This document shows positions 11,007 through 23,613 of a stretch of DNA of 64,000 nucleotides, piece after piece. The notes beneath the pieces are model-generated. The model was not told the origin of the DNA. It did no database searches and was given only the letters and a program-made list of their open reading frames with translations. A program made the position numbers and the translations under genes. Source of the stretch: Staphylococcus hyicus (GTDB taxonomy: Bacteria; Bacillota; Bacilli; Staphylococcales; Staphylococcaceae); contig NZ_CP008747.1 in NCBI RefSeq assembly GCF_000816085.1, forward strand, positions 2,294,001 through 2,358,000. The letters run 5' to 3'. Positions within the stretch are counted from its first letter, which is position 1. Each line of letters starts with the position of its first letter.

Positions 11007-11050
11007 TGTGCAAGCACTTGCCCATCAACTGTGCGTCGCTTGCAAGTGTG
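11007..11050 (-). promoter_or_regulatory. rplY leader with competing inverted repeats
   Basis: In the RNA-sense strand an upstream arm CACTTGCAAGC faces a downstream arm GCAAGTGCTTGCA. CACTTGC can pair with GCAAGTG, or TGCAAGC can pair with GCTTGCA; both are perfect 7-bp helices and they exclude each other because the arms overlap. The element lies between the predicted start site and the ribosome site. A regulatory function is inference. Confidence 0.45.
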
Positions 11051-11079
11051 TATTTGTCCGTTATGTCACGAACAGAAAT

Positions 11080-11108
11080 ATTTTACACAAAATTAACAAT
11101 TAAGTCAA
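11080..11108 (-). promoter_or_regulatory. Sigma-A promoter for rplY
   Basis: TTGACT and TAAAAT boxes separated by 17 bases on the minus strand, directly after the prs stop codon. Transcription would start near 11073, giving a leader of about 97 bases. Confidence 0.7.
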
Positions 11109-11114
11109 CACCGA

Positions 11115-12080
11115 TTAGTCAAATAATACACTTACTGATTCGCGTTCATAAACACGTACAATCGCTTGTGCAAGAAGTTCAGCCACTGACAATTCGATAA
11201 TATTGCTTGGCTTTTGATCGTCTTTAAGTTGAATAGAGTTCGTCACAATTAATTCTTTAATCGCTGAGTTTTCGATACGTTCTTTTGCTGGACCAGATAA
11301 TACCGGGTGTGTACAACATGCATAAACTTCTGTTGCACCTTTATCTTTTAATGCTTGAGCCGCTAAAGTAATTGTACCCGCTGTATCAATAATATCGTCT
11401 ATAATAATCGCTGTACGCCCTTCGATTTCACCCACAATATTCATGACTTCGGCTACGTTAGGTTTCGGACGACGTTTATCAATAATCGCGATTGGTGTTT
11501 TTAAGAAGTCTGCAAGTTTACGTGCGCGTGTCACACCACCATGGTCTGGAGAGACAACCACATATTTATCCGGGTCAATATCTTTATTGTTTAAGAAGTA
11601 ATCCGCTAAAATAGGTACACCCATTAAGTGATCGATTGGAATGTCGAAGAACCCTTGAATTTGTGGCGCATGTAAATCTAACGCGATCATACGGTCAGCC
11701 CCTGCAGTTTCAAATAAATCTGCCACCAATTTTGCAGTAATAGGTTCACGACTACGCGCTTTACGGTCTTGGCGTGCATATCCATAATAAGGCACAACGA
11801 TTGAAATATTAGCTGCTGAAGCACGTTTACATGCATCAATCATAATTAATAATTCCATTAAGTGTACGTTTACAGGGTTAGATGTAGGCTGAATGATGAA
11901 GACGTCACAACCACGAATACTTTCTTCGATATTAATTTGAATTTCACCATCACTGAATCGTTTTACTGTACATTTACCTAATTCAACACCAACGTGATCT
12001 GCTACTTCTTGAGCTAGGGGTTCATTACCTTTCAACGAGAAAATTTTTAAAGACGAATTTTTATATTCGGTGTTTAACAT
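11115..12080 (-). CDS. prs: Ribose-phosphate pyrophosphokinase
   Basis: Makes PRPP from ribose-5-phosphate and ATP for purine, pyrimidine, NAD, His and Trp synthesis. The 321-residue protein has the class I PRPP synthetase blocks: [35 protein letters not shown], and the PRPP-binding loop [21 protein letters not shown] ribosome site precedes the ATG. It lies 65 bases downstream of glmU with no terminator between, so the two are probably co-transcribed. Its product feeds hpt and the PurR regulator encoded nearby. Confidence 0.97.
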   Translation of the reverse strand: MLNTEYKNSSLKIFSLKGNEPLAQEVADHVGVELGKCTVKRFSDGEIQINIEESIRGCDVFIIQPTSNPVNVHLMELLIMIDACKRASAANISIVVPYYGYARQDRKARSREPITAKLVADLFETAGADRMIALDLHAPQIQGFFDIPIDHLMGVPILADYFLNNKDIDPDKYVVVSPDHGGVTRARKLADFLKTPIAIIDKRRPKPNVAEVMNIVGEIEGRTAIIIDDIIDTAGTITLAAQALKDKGATEVYACCTHPVLSGPAKERIENSAIKELIVTNSIQLKDDQKPSNIIELSVAELLAQAIVRVYERESVSVLFD

Positions 12081-12145
12081 GTTTTATCCTCCAATATAAT
12101 TTAAGGTTTGTGAATTGATATGTTTTAAAGTGTCGCTTTGAAAGT

Positions 12146-13531
<1,386 letters not shown>

Positions 13532-13546
13532 TTACACTTCTATACA

Positions 13547-13576
13547 ATTATAATTTATGCGAACTGTCACTTTCAA
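13547..13576 (-). promoter_or_regulatory. Sigma-A promoter for glmU-prs
   Basis: TTGAAA and TATAAT boxes with an 18-base spacer on the minus strand, about 35 bases before the glmU start codon. Confidence 0.65.
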
Positions 13577-13792
13577 GGAGTAAAAGAAGAATTGAAGTGT
13601 CGTGTGATTAAAACTTTAAGCAATTGATACGTTGAAAACGCATTATTTCCGAAATGAAATATGATTTAAACTAAAAAAATAAATTTTATAGTCGTGTATA
13701 TATCCTTCACATTTTCACATGCAATATGGCGTATCACAAAAACATTTTCTTTGTATCATTATAAGTACAGGCGTCACTATGTATATAAAAGA
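13577..13792. other. AT-rich intergenic stretch between glmU promoter and spoVG terminator
   Basis: The interval between glmU and spoVG is 338 bases and holds the glmU promoter at one end and the spoVG terminator at the other. I see no gene, RNA or repeat in the AT-rich middle. Confidence 0.5.
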
Positions 13793-13831
13793 AGGGTTTT
13801 GAAGTTACCCTTTGTATAACTTCAAAACCCT
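13793..13831 (-). terminator. Terminator after spoVG
   Basis: A perfect 15-bp inverted repeat (AGGGTTTTGAAGTTA and its complement) with a 9-base loop, followed on the minus strand by a TTCTTTTAT stretch, 18 bases after the spoVG stop. Confidence 0.85.
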
Positions 13832-13848
13832 GTGTATACGACTGAAAG

Positions 13849-14163
13849 TTACGCTTCAGCGTTACTCTCAGATTCATCTTTATTTTCATCATTCTGAGCA
13901 GGAATGACTTCATCAGTCTCTTCATATACTTTCATTACTGCATCCTGAATTTCTTGACGCATTTCTGAATTAATTGGATGCGCAATGTCGCGGAATTCAC
14001 CATCTGGTGTACGTTTACTTGGCATTGCTACGAAAAGTCCTGAATTACCTTCAATGACGCGCAAGTCATGGATAACAAATGATTCGTCAAGTGTAATAGA
14101 CACGAGCGCTTTCATTCTTCCATCTGTTTGTATTTTTCTAAGTCTGACATCTGTCACTTTCAT
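13849..14163 (-). CDS. spoVG: SpoVG nucleic-acid-binding regulator
   Basis: A 104-residue global regulator that binds DNA and RNA; in S. aureus it is the effector of the sigma-B-dependent yabJ-spoVG locus and affects capsule, virulence and resistance genes. The sequence begins [20 protein letters not shown] and contains [20 protein letters not shown], the family signature. The acidic C-terminal tail ([21 protein letters not shown]) is variable. It follows yabJ by 63 bases on the same strand and ends at a strong terminator, so it is the last gene of its unit. Confidence 0.95.
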   Translation of the reverse strand: MKVTDVRLRKIQTDGRMKALVSITLDESFVIHDLRVIEGNSGLFVAMPSKRTPDGEFRDIAHPINSEMRQEIQDAVMKVYEETDEVIPAQNDENKDESESNAEA

Positions 14164-14226
14164 GTAGTGAGCCCCCCATAGTATATAAGTTAGAAAATGT
14201 AGTGATTTAAGAAGTTCAAGTGTATA

Positions 14227-14607
14227 TTATACATCCTTTACTTCAGCGATGACTTCGATTTCAATTTTAACATCTTTTGGCAAACGTGCCACTTCAACTG
14301 CACTTCTCGCCGGTTTATGCGAAGTAAAGTACGTGCCGTAAACATCATTCACCTTTTGGAAATGTTCCATATCAGATAAGAAAACAAGCACTTTCACAAC
14401 GTGATCTAAATCAGATCCTGCTGCTTCGAGTACAGCTTTCAAATTTTCAAACACTTGTTTAGTTTGTGCCTCAACATCATCACTTACAATATTTCCTTCT
14501 AAATTTAAAGGTATTTGCCCTGACGTGTAGACCATACCATTGACAATAGATGCATGTGAATAGGGTCCAACTGCAGCAGGCGCTTTATCTGTGTTAATTG
14601 TTTGCAT
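14227..14607 (-). CDS. yabJ: RidA-family reactive imine deaminase YabJ
   Basis: Deaminates reactive enamine/imine intermediates formed by PLP enzymes. The 126-residue protein has the RidA signature: [16 protein letters not shown] at the start, YTSGQIPL, and the C-terminal catalytic-site block [19 protein letters not shown] containing the conserved Arg. It lies 17 bases downstream of purR and precedes spoVG, the standard Bacillus/Staphylococcus order. No clean sigma-B promoter of normal spacing was found in the end of purR. Confidence 0.95.
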   Translation of the reverse strand: MQTINTDKAPAAVGPYSHASIVNGMVYTSGQIPLNLEGNIVSDDVEAQTKQVFENLKAVLEAAGSDLDHVVKVLVFLSDMEHFQKVNDVYGTYFTSHKPARSAVEVARLPKDVKIEIEVIAEVKDV

Positions 14608-14624
14608 AACGATAAACGCTCCTT

Positions 14625-15452
14625 TTAATTTTCAAATTTAGAAAGGCTATTACCCGCTTCGACTTTAAACGCTTGGTTATACTCATCGACATCGGACAAC
14701 CGTACTAAGGAAGTATAGTCCTCGATTAATCTTTGCTTGACTTCTTTAGATTCTACAAGTACCGATACCCCTTTTACTTCAGCCTTAAACTCATTCATTA
14801 AATTGATTACACCATTAATCGAACCACCCGCACGCATGAAGTCATCTACAATTAAAACTTTTGAGTGTTCTTTTAGTGTACGTTTAGATAATACCATTGT
14901 TTCAATTTTTCGTGTTGAACCTGATACATAATTGATTGAGACCGTTGAACCTTCTGTCACCTTATTATCTTTACGAATCACAACAACTGGTAAGTTTAAT
15001 ACGCTTGCTACAGCATTTGCAAGCGAAATCCCTTTCGTCGCAATCGTGACAACAGCGTCTAAATCTTCATGCATATAAATCGTCGCGATTAATTTTCCGA
15101 CTTGTTTTAAAAGCGGTGGATTGCCTACTAAATCTGATAAGAATAAGTAGCCACCTGGTAAAAGCCTATCCTTTTCTTGAAGTAAATGAATTAATTCATC
15201 AATAACCGCTTCTGCTTCTGCTTTTTTCATTTCAGGGCGGTAGCGTACACCACCACTTGCACCAGCCACAGTTTCAATCGTACCTAAACCTTCTTCAATC
15301 AAAGTATCTTTAATAATTTGAACATCTTCACTTATTGATGACTTTGCTTGTTTAAATTTCGTTACAAAAAATGTGAGTGGCACGAGCTTATTCGGATTAT
15401 TAATTAAATATTGTGTCATGAAGACGATACGTTCACTTCTTTTATATCTCAT
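14625..15452 (-). CDS. purR: Purine operon repressor PurR
   Basis: A DNA-binding repressor of purine synthesis genes that is relieved by PRPP. The 275-residue protein has an N-terminal winged helix ([20 protein letters not shown] to about residue 75) and a PRTase-fold effector domain with the PRPP loop [16 protein letters not shown]. It lies 22 bases after ispE and is followed by yabJ and spoVG. Its effector is made by the nearby prs gene. Confidence 0.96.
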   Translation of the reverse strand: MRYKRSERIVFMTQYLINNPNKLVPLTFFVTKFKQAKSSISEDVQIIKDTLIEEGLGTIETVAGASGGVRYRPEMKKAEAEAVIDELIHLLQEKDRLLPGGYLFLSDLVGNPPLLKQVGKLIATIYMHEDLDAVVTIATKGISLANAVASVLNLPVVVIRKDNKVTEGSTVSINYVSGSTRKIETMVLSKRTLKEHSKVLIVDDFMRAGGSINGVINLMNEFKAEVKGVSVLVESKEVKQRLIEDYTSLVRLSDVDEYNQAFKVEAGNSLSKFEN

Positions 15453-15474
15453 GTATCATCAAATCCTTTCAAAA

Positions 15475-16323
15475 TCATCCTAACGTTCGCACTAAATATA
15501 CATCGTTACAACAACCACAAATAGCGTTGTAAATATGACGTGCTTGGCGCTCGCGTTGCGCAAATCCGTAGACTGTCGGGCCACTGCCGCTCATCAACGC
15601 ACCGTCCGCACCGTTATTCAGCATATTTTCTTTTATTTTTTGAATTTCAGGTTGTAATGCCATAGACACAGGCTCTAAGCGATTCGATAAACTTTTGCAA
15701 ACACCTGCATAATCCTGTTCATCTATCGCCGACATACACGCTAGGGTATGTACTTCAAATGGACGGTTTAAATCAAGGCCATTATATATTTCAGGTGTAG
15801 ATAATCCAGCTTGCGGCTTTGCTACAATCACCCAACACGATGGCGGGCGATTGAGCAACGTAATCTTTTCACCGCGCCCTTGGCATAATGCCGTTGTACC
15901 ATACACGCAAAAAGGAATATCAGAACCAATCTCTGCAGATAATTCACTCAATTCATCCAAGCTTCGGTTAAGTCCGAATAAACGGTTCATTCCACGCATC
16001 GTTGCAGCAGCATCGCTTGACCCACCTGCCAAACCAGCAGCAACGGGGATATTTTTCTCTAAAGTAATCGTTACGCCTTCTTTAATCTGATACGTTTCTT
16101 TCATTAATAGCGCAGCACGGTATGCCAAATTACGCTCATCAGAAGGAATGTATGTTTCATCAACATGTAGAACAATTTGATCATCCTGACGTTTTTCAAA
16201 AGACAAGCGATCATTTAAATCAATTGTCGTCATAATCATTTCGACTTCATGATAACCGTCATCTCGCTTAAATAAAGTATCTAACGTTAAATTAATTTTA
16301 GCAGGAGCCGTTTCATAAATCAT
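15475..16323 (-). CDS. ispE: IspE-like GHMP kinase
   Basis: Annotated by family as 4-diphosphocytidyl-2-C-methylerythritol kinase of the MEP pathway. The 282-residue protein has the GHMP motifs: [20 protein letters not shown], the ATP loop [19 protein letters not shown], and the C-terminal [10 protein letters not shown]. Staphylococci make isoprenoids by the mevalonate route, so the true substrate of this kinase is uncertain. It is followed by purR with a 22-base gap and lies downstream of the veg terminator. Confidence 0.85.
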   Translation of the reverse strand: MIYETAPAKINLTLDTLFKRDDGYHEVEMIMTTIDLNDRLSFEKRQDDQIVLHVDETYIPSDERNLAYRAALLMKETYQIKEGVTITLEKNIPVAAGLAGGSSDAAATMRGMNRLFGLNRSLDELSELSAEIGSDIPFCVYGTTALCQGRGEKITLLNRPPSCWVIVAKPQAGLSTPEIYNGLDLNRPFEVHTLACMSAIDEQDYAGVCKSLSNRLEPVSMALQPEIQKIKENMLNNGADGALMSGSGPTVYGFAQRERQARHIYNAICGCCNDVYLVRTLG

Positions 16324-16508
16324 ACTATCAATTCCTCTTTTTAAATGGTATTACTGTGATTTTACCATAAGTCCCTTTACGATGGTGCGGCTCATAACCT
16401 AAATATTTAAAAAGTATCCATTTCTAACTTTCCCGCACTTTAACATTCAAATAGTATAAATTATTCATTAACTCAGCACAATTTAAATTGAATTGAAACA
16501 CTAAAAAA

Positions 16509-16552
16509 GAGTGAGATGTTGAAATCTACTCCTAAAGATTTCAATCCCACTC
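16509..16552 (-). terminator. Terminator after veg
   Basis: A long hairpin whose arms are GAGTGGGATTGAAATCT and AGATTTCAACATCTCACTC (one small bulge) is followed on the minus strand by TTTTTTAG. The GAGTGGGA core is a common staphylococcal intergenic terminator theme; see also 19199-19247. Confidence 0.85.
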
Positions 16553-16584
16553 CCAATATGTACAACTTATCAATCTAATAAGTA

Positions 16585-16851
16585 TTATTGCGCCGTTGCC
16601 TCTTGTTGTAAGTCTTCCTCTACAAATGATACGTGTACATTTTCAGTAAGTACATCTGCATAAGTATAGGACACTCGTTCGAAGTTGTGCTTATCTTGGT
16701 CTAGTTCAACAATGAACACAGAAGGGTATGTTTCTTTTAACACACCAGAACGTTCTATTGTTTTTTTACGTCCCCCATTAGCTTTTAGTACAATACGATT
16801 TCCTAACTGACAATCAAGACGATTTTTGATGTCTATAATAGATTTTGGCAT
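16585..16851 (-). CDS. veg: Veg family protein (biofilm-associated)
   Basis: An 88-residue SH3-like small basic protein. It begins [20 protein letters not shown] and carries the conserved [16 protein letters not shown] block and the FVVELDQ-like core [17 protein letters not shown]. In B. subtilis Veg stimulates biofilm formation through the SinR pathway; the staphylococcal role is unknown. A GAGGTGG site 7 bases upstream selects the ATG at 16851 over a longer reading frame. Two stacked sigma-A promoters lie upstream, fitting the very high expression known for veg. Confidence 0.93.
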   Translation of the reverse strand: MPKSIIDIKNRLDCQLGNRIVLKANGGRKKTIERSGVLKETYPSVFIVELDQDKHNFERVSYTYADVLTENVHVSFVEEDLQQEATAQ

Positions 16852-16875
16852 ATTGCTCCACCTCGCTACTAGTGT

Positions 16876-16905
16876 AGTATAACACATTTAGAGAGTTTGA
16901 GTCAA
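16876..16905 (-). promoter_or_regulatory. veg promoter P2
   Basis: TTGACT and TATACT boxes with an 18-base spacer on the minus strand, about 25 bases before the veg start codon. Confidence 0.7.
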
Positions 16906-16916
16906 ATAAAATTTTA

Positions 16917-16945
16917 ATTTTATCAATGCCGCTATAGAAAGTCAA
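16917..16945 (-). promoter_or_regulatory. veg promoter P1
   Basis: A second TTGACT box with a 17-base spacer and TAAAAT lies directly upstream of P2, starting 6 bases after the ksgA stop codon. Confidence 0.65.
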
Positions 16946-16950
16946 TCATT

Positions 16951-17847
<897 letters not shown>

Positions 17848-18387
17848 TTACTCCTCTTCTCCTAATGCGCGGCGCACATCTTGTTCTGTATAGCCAAACG
17901 CATTGAGTTTCTTTAATAATTGTTTCCCATTTGAATGACCAATGTGTAACCGACGTCCGACAATGTCACGACGACGTCTTGAATCTGGGCCGATGATGAG
18001 ACCTAAATCTATGAGTGTCGCTTTATCAATGGTCTCTTCAGATTCTGATAATGGCGAAGAGACATGCATCAACGCTTCTCGAATAGCATCAAACGACGCA
18101 TGTTCCACGCCAATTTTACCACGTTTATTTTGGGCTTTTTCACGATCGATATACGCATGTTTAACACCTGGAACAGCTTCTCGAATAATGGCGCGTATTT
18201 TATCACCCGGGAAATCAGGATCGGTTAAGACGATGACACCTCGGGTCTCTTGCGCTTGACGTATCACATCGAGACACGTCCGATCTATTGCACTTCCATT
18301 CGTTTCAATCGTGTCACATTCAACAGCCCGTCGCACACGTTCCGTATCATCACGACCTTCTACAACGATAAATTCATTTATTTTCAT
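17848..18387 (-). CDS. rnmV: Ribonuclease M5
   Basis: Matures the 5' and 3' ends of 5S rRNA in Firmicutes. The 179-residue protein has an N-terminal Toprim domain with catalytic Glu in FIVVEGRDDTERV and the DxD-type motif LTDPDFPGDKIR. The C-terminal RNA-binding domain (about 95-179) contains GPDSRRRRDIVGRRLHIGHS. A 5S gene that would be its substrate is in this window at 28369-28483. It lies between tatD and ksgA with gaps of 13 and 6 bases. Confidence 0.95.
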   Translation of the reverse strand: MKINEFIVVEGRDDTERVRRAVECDTIETNGSAIDRTCLDVIRQAQETRGVIVLTDPDFPGDKIRAIIREAVPGVKHAYIDREKAQNKRGKIGVEHASFDAIREALMHVSSPLSESEETIDKATLIDLGLIIGPDSRRRRDIVGRRLHIGHSNGKQLLKKLNAFGYTEQDVRRALGEEE

Positions 18388-18400
18388 TTAGGCACCTCTG

Positions 18401-19171
18401 TTATACCAAATTAAACAAGCGTTCTGCGTTTTGAGTGGTTTGTTGTGCTACTTCTTCATATGAAATGCCTCGTAAATCTGCAATTTGTTGTGCTACGAGC
18501 GTCACATGCGCAGGTTCATTTCGTTTTCCACGATATGGGTGCGGTGTTAAAAATGGTGCATCTGTCTCTACTAACAGGCGATCTAACGGTACATGTTTTG
18601 CTACTTCTTTCGGTTGTTTCGCATTTTTAAATGTTACTGGACCACCAAGTGAAATGTGAAAGTTGAGTTTTTGTGTGACAATATCTGCAATTTCAGGTGA
18701 ACCGCTAAAACTATGCATAATACCGCCCACTTCTTCAGCATGCTCTTCTAATAGGATGTCGATACAATCTTGTGTTGCATCTCTGTTGTGAATTACAATC
18801 GGTAATTGCACACGTTTTGCCAGCGCGATTTGTTTTCTAAACACTGATTTTTGAATATCTTTAGGTGATTTATCCCAATGGTAATCCAAGCCCATTTCGC
18901 CAATACCAATGACTTTGGGATGTTGAGATAAAGATTCGATCCAATCTAAACGCTCATCTGTACAATCAATGGCGTCAACCGGATGCCAACCAATGATTGC
19001 ATAAATAAAATCATAATCATCGATTAATTTCATCGCACGTTCAATCGTTTTTGTATCAAAACCTACGACAAACATACGGTCCACACCTGCATCTCGCGCA
19101 CGCTCAATCACCGCTTCTAAATCTTCATCATACTGATTCGCATTTAAATGTACGTGTGTATCAATTAACAT
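18401..19171 (-). CDS. tatD: TatD-family metal-dependent deoxyribonuclease
   Basis: A TIM-barrel hydrolase with the metal ligands of the family: IDTHVHLNANQYDEDL at the start, GIGEMGLDYHWDKSP with catalytic Glu, IVIHNRDA, GIMHSFSG, and LVETDAPFLTPHPYRGKRNEP. It is implicated in DNA repair or degradation. The ATG at 19171 is chosen because it is 7 bases from AGGAGG, whereas the upstream ATG is only 1 base away. It lies between metG and rnmV. Confidence 0.94.
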   Translation of the reverse strand: MLIDTHVHLNANQYDEDLEAVIERARDAGVDRMFVVGFDTKTIERAMKLIDDYDFIYAIIGWHPVDAIDCTDERLDWIESLSQHPKVIGIGEMGLDYHWDKSPKDIQKSVFRKQIALAKRVQLPIVIHNRDATQDCIDILLEEHAEEVGGIMHSFSGSPEIADIVTQKLNFHISLGGPVTFKNAKQPKEVAKHVPLDRLLVETDAPFLTPHPYRGKRNEPAHVTLVAQQIADLRGISYEEVAQQTTQNAERLFNLV

Positions 19172-19198
19172 TGTCATTCCTCCTAATTCGTATTAAAA

Positions 19199-19247
19199 GG
19201 GTGAGACCCTCACCAAATTAAACAATTTGATATCAAAGTCCCACCCC
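19199..19247 (-). terminator. Terminator after metG
   Basis: GGGTGGGAC pairs with GTCTCACCC across an AT-rich loop that itself contains a smaller GGTGAG/CTCACC hairpin; TTTT follows on the minus strand. The 5' arm starts about 86 bases after the metG stop and belongs to the GTGGGA-type repeats common in staphylococci. Confidence 0.75.
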
Positions 19248-19332
19248 TCAGTGCCTTTCAATATAGCCTAAATGCAAAATACGGGCCGTTTCCATTGCTG
19301 CTTCACGCGTGTCTTACAATTTTTGATGGGCA

Positions 19333-21312
<1,980 letters not shown>

Positions 21313-21330
21313 TCATTTCTTATCTTATCT

Positions 21331-21359
21331 AATATATCGAAAATCCCTAGCTTTTTCAA
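21331..21359 (-). promoter_or_regulatory. Sigma-A promoter for metG
   Basis: TTGAAA and TATATT boxes separated by 17 bases on the minus strand, with the start site about 25 bases before the metG ATG. Confidence 0.65.
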
Positions 21360-21400
21360 TCTACCAACTTGACATCTTTCAAGATTATTGTACCGTTACT

Positions 21401-22234
21401 TTATTCAATATGATGATACATGTTGTAGATGGTTTTACTAGGCACGTCCCGGTCTTTTGCGACCTGTTTAATCGCTTGTTTTGGTTTCATATTTTGTTGA
21501 ATATAATGCTCTACATGATCATGAATGGAGAGTGACTCAAACCACTTTGTTGTTTCAATCGCCTCTTGCCCTTCGATAAGAATGACGAATTCTCCTTTTA
21601 AAGGAATTGTATCTTCGAGAAGTTCTAACATATCCGTCACTTTAGCTGTTGAAATTTGTTCGAATTTTTTTGTTAATTCACGTCCAAGTGTGATACGTCT
21701 CTCAGAGTCAATCTCTTGAATTACTTCCAATGTGTCTTTAACGCGATATGGAGACTCATACAATAACAATGTACTTTCTTGGAACATTCGTGTTTCTAAA
21801 ATCTCTTTTTTCTCACGCGCTTTTCGAGGTAAAAATCCTAAAAAAGTATAAACAAAGGAAGGCAATCCACTGGCCATCAATGCTGTCAATCCTGCGTTTG
21901 CCCCTGGGATAGGTGTCACTGGGATCATCGCTTCACGTGCTTGAACGACCAATTCATAACCCGGGTCAGATATTAAAGGCAGGCCTGCATCAGAGACGAG
22001 TGCGACGGATTTTCCGTCTAACAACATCGCAATTAATGATTCAGTCATTCGGTCTTTATTATGATCATGATAAGATTGTAATGGTGTGGATATATCAAAA
22101 TGGTGGCATAATTTTTTTGTCACACGAGTATCCTCACATGCAATCACGTCGACATCTTGCAGTATACGTATCGCACGAAATGTCATATCCTCTAAATTAC
22201 CAATCGGTGTTCCCACTAAATATAAATGTGTCAT
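21401..22234 (-). CDS. rsmI: 16S rRNA (cytidine-1402 2'-O) methyltransferase
   Basis: Methylates the ribose of C1402 in the ribosomal P site. The 277-residue protein has the SAM-dependent tetrapyrrole-methylase fold: YLVGTPIGNLEDMTFRA at the start, ACEDTRVTKKL, VALVSDAGLPLISDPGYELV, and PGANAGLTALMASGL. In S. aureus it aids resistance to oxidative stress. Its ATG overlaps the stop of the GIY-YIG gene by 4 bases, so the two are probably coupled. Confidence 0.95.
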   Translation of the reverse strand: MTHLYLVGTPIGNLEDMTFRAIRILQDVDVIACEDTRVTKKLCHHFDISTPLQSYHDHNKDRMTESLIAMLLDGKSVALVSDAGLPLISDPGYELVVQAREAMIPVTPIPGANAGLTALMASGLPSFVYTFLGFLPRKAREKKEILETRMFQESTLLLYESPYRVKDTLEVIQEIDSERRITLGRELTKKFEQISTAKVTDMLELLEDTIPLKGEFVILIEGQEAIETTKWFESLSIHDHVEHYIQQNMKPKQAIKQVAKDRDVPSKTIYNMYHHIE

Positions 22235-22485
22235 GCTAAGGCTCCTTTAATCAGTCGTAATTTCGCGTCACGACTTAATTGCTTAATGGCATATTCTCGT
22301 TTTAATGCTTCAGACTTCGTGTCAAAGCATTCTTGATACATCAATTGAACAGGACGTCGCATTTTCGTATATTTAGCCCCTTTACCTTCATTATGTTTCG
22401 CAATACGCGCGTCTATATTTGTTGTATAGCCAGTATATAAAGACGCGTCCTTGCACTGGACAATATAAATATAATGGTTACCCAT
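22231..22485 (-). CDS. GIY-YIG nuclease superfamily protein (YazA type)
   Basis: An 84-residue single-domain protein with the GIY-YIG signature: YIYIVQCKDASLYTGYTTNI, then the conserved Arg and Lys-rich region AKHNEGKGAKYTKMRRPVQL and a catalytic-type Glu in SEALKREYAIKQL. Such stand-alone proteins are widespread in Firmicutes; the biological role is not known. It overlaps the end of the upstream methyltransferase gene by 8 bases and rsmI by 4, which marks a coupled three-gene block. Confidence 0.9.
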   Translation of the reverse strand: MGNHYIYIVQCKDASLYTGYTTNIDARIAKHNEGKGAKYTKMRRPVQLMYQECFDTKSEALKREYAIKQLSRDAKLRLIKGALA

Positions 22486-23203
22486 AATACACCGCCTTCA
22501 TATCATCAGTGTACTGACCTGATTTATCATAAATATAAAATGGTGGCGCAAGTTTTAATCCTTCTTTACCACCTTTACGCCCTTCAACAACAATGGTTTG
22601 TGCATCTTTTCCAGGTTTACTATATATCATATGTAAATGTTTCGGTTCTATCGCATAACGTCGCATGGATTCAAAAATATCTAATAAACGCTCAGCACGA
22701 TGTACCATCATCAAACGACCACCTTGTTTCAATGCATGACCACTTACACGAATACAATCGTCTAACGTACAATACACCTCATGTCGCGCGATTTTGTGCG
22801 CTTCAATTTGATGTTGATTCATTTGATTGATTTTAAAATAGGGTGGGTTACACGTCACTAAATCAAATGAGGATGGCTTAAAGCGTCGCGTGACGTTTTG
22901 AATGTCATCATGAATGACTTCTATACGTGAAGATAACGCGTTATACGCCACACTACGTTGAGCCATATCAACCAGCGTTTGTTGGATTTCAATGCCAGTA
23001 ATAGCGTTGGGCCCTTTGGCTGATAATAACAATGGAATGACACCATTACCCGTACATAAATCTAGAATACGATCCCGCGTTCTAAGTTTTGTAAAATGTC
23101 CAAGAAGTAATGCATCCGTTGAAAAGGAAAACACCGCGTCATTTTGTATAATGCGTAAGTTTTCTTTGACTAAATAATCTAAACGCTCACCTTGTTGTAA
23201 CAC
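22478..23203 (-). CDS. tRNA1(Val) (adenine-N6)-methyltransferase-like protein
   Basis: A 241-residue SAM-dependent N6-adenine methyltransferase of the TrmN6/YabB type. The SAM motif ILDLCTGNGVIPLLLSAKGP and the catalytic NPPY box in VTCNPPYFKI are present. Family members methylate A37 of tRNA-Val; the substrate here is inferred. The start codon is GTG behind a GAGGTGG site. It lies downstream of yabA and overlaps the GIY-YIG gene. Confidence 0.88.
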   Translation of the reverse strand: MLQQGERLDYLVKENLRIIQNDAVFSFSTDALLLGHFTKLRTRDRILDLCTGNGVIPLLLSAKGPNAITGIEIQQTLVDMAQRSVAYNALSSRIEVIHDDIQNVTRRFKPSSFDLVTCNPPYFKINQMNQHQIEAHKIARHEVYCTLDDCIRVSGHALKQGGRLMMVHRAERLLDIFESMRRYAIEPKHLHMIYSKPGKDAQTIVVEGRKGGKEGLKLAPPFYIYDKSGQYTDDMKAVYYG

Positions 23204-23244
23204 ATTGCCACCTCTACTCGTTTCTCCGCAAATCTAAATTAAAC

Positions 23245-23601
23245 TCACTCATTATCTCTCTTACTGTTTAACACATTTAAACAAAATATACAGTCTTCTC
23301 CTTTACGATGTTTACCAAAAACATCATGACAAATATGGAAGCCTTCGTGGTATAATTTCGCAAAATATTCACGACTTTGAAGTTGTTTTGTGGCACGCTT
23401 TTTCACTTTTGTTGCCTCTTTTTCAGAAGTCGCTTGTTGTTGATGTAATAATGATTTTAAATGATCATTTTCAGTTTGTAATGCTACATTTTCTTCGACA
23501 AGTTCTACCGTTAATGCTTTCAGTTGTTCCATATTTTCTTGAATCAACGTTACATTTTGCTCGAGTTGCATTAACCGATCGAAAAGTTCATTACGATCCA
23601 A
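23245..23601 (-). CDS. yabA: Replication-initiation control protein YabA
   Basis: Negative regulator of replication initiation that bridges DnaA and the sliding clamp DnaN. The 118-residue protein has an N-terminal leucine-zipper coiled coil (about 1-60) and a C-terminal zinc-binding domain with FHICHDVFGKHRKGEDCIFC (His/Cys ligands). The start codon is TTG at 23601, directly after a strong GGAGGAGG site. It sits between ricT and the methyltransferase gene, as in B. subtilis. Confidence 0.93.
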   Translation of the reverse strand: MDRNELFDRLMQLEQNVTLIQENMEQLKALTVELVEENVALQTENDHLKSLLHQQQATSEKEATKVKKRATKQLQSREYFAKLYHEGFHICHDVFGKHRKGEDCIFCLNVLNSKRDNE

Positions 23602-23613
23602 TGGACCTCCTCC

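Noticed and set aside
14608-14680. Sigma-B promoter for yabJ-spoVG
   Set aside because: GTTTAA and GGGTAA occur in the end of purR, but their spacing is about three bases too short for sigma-B; not called.
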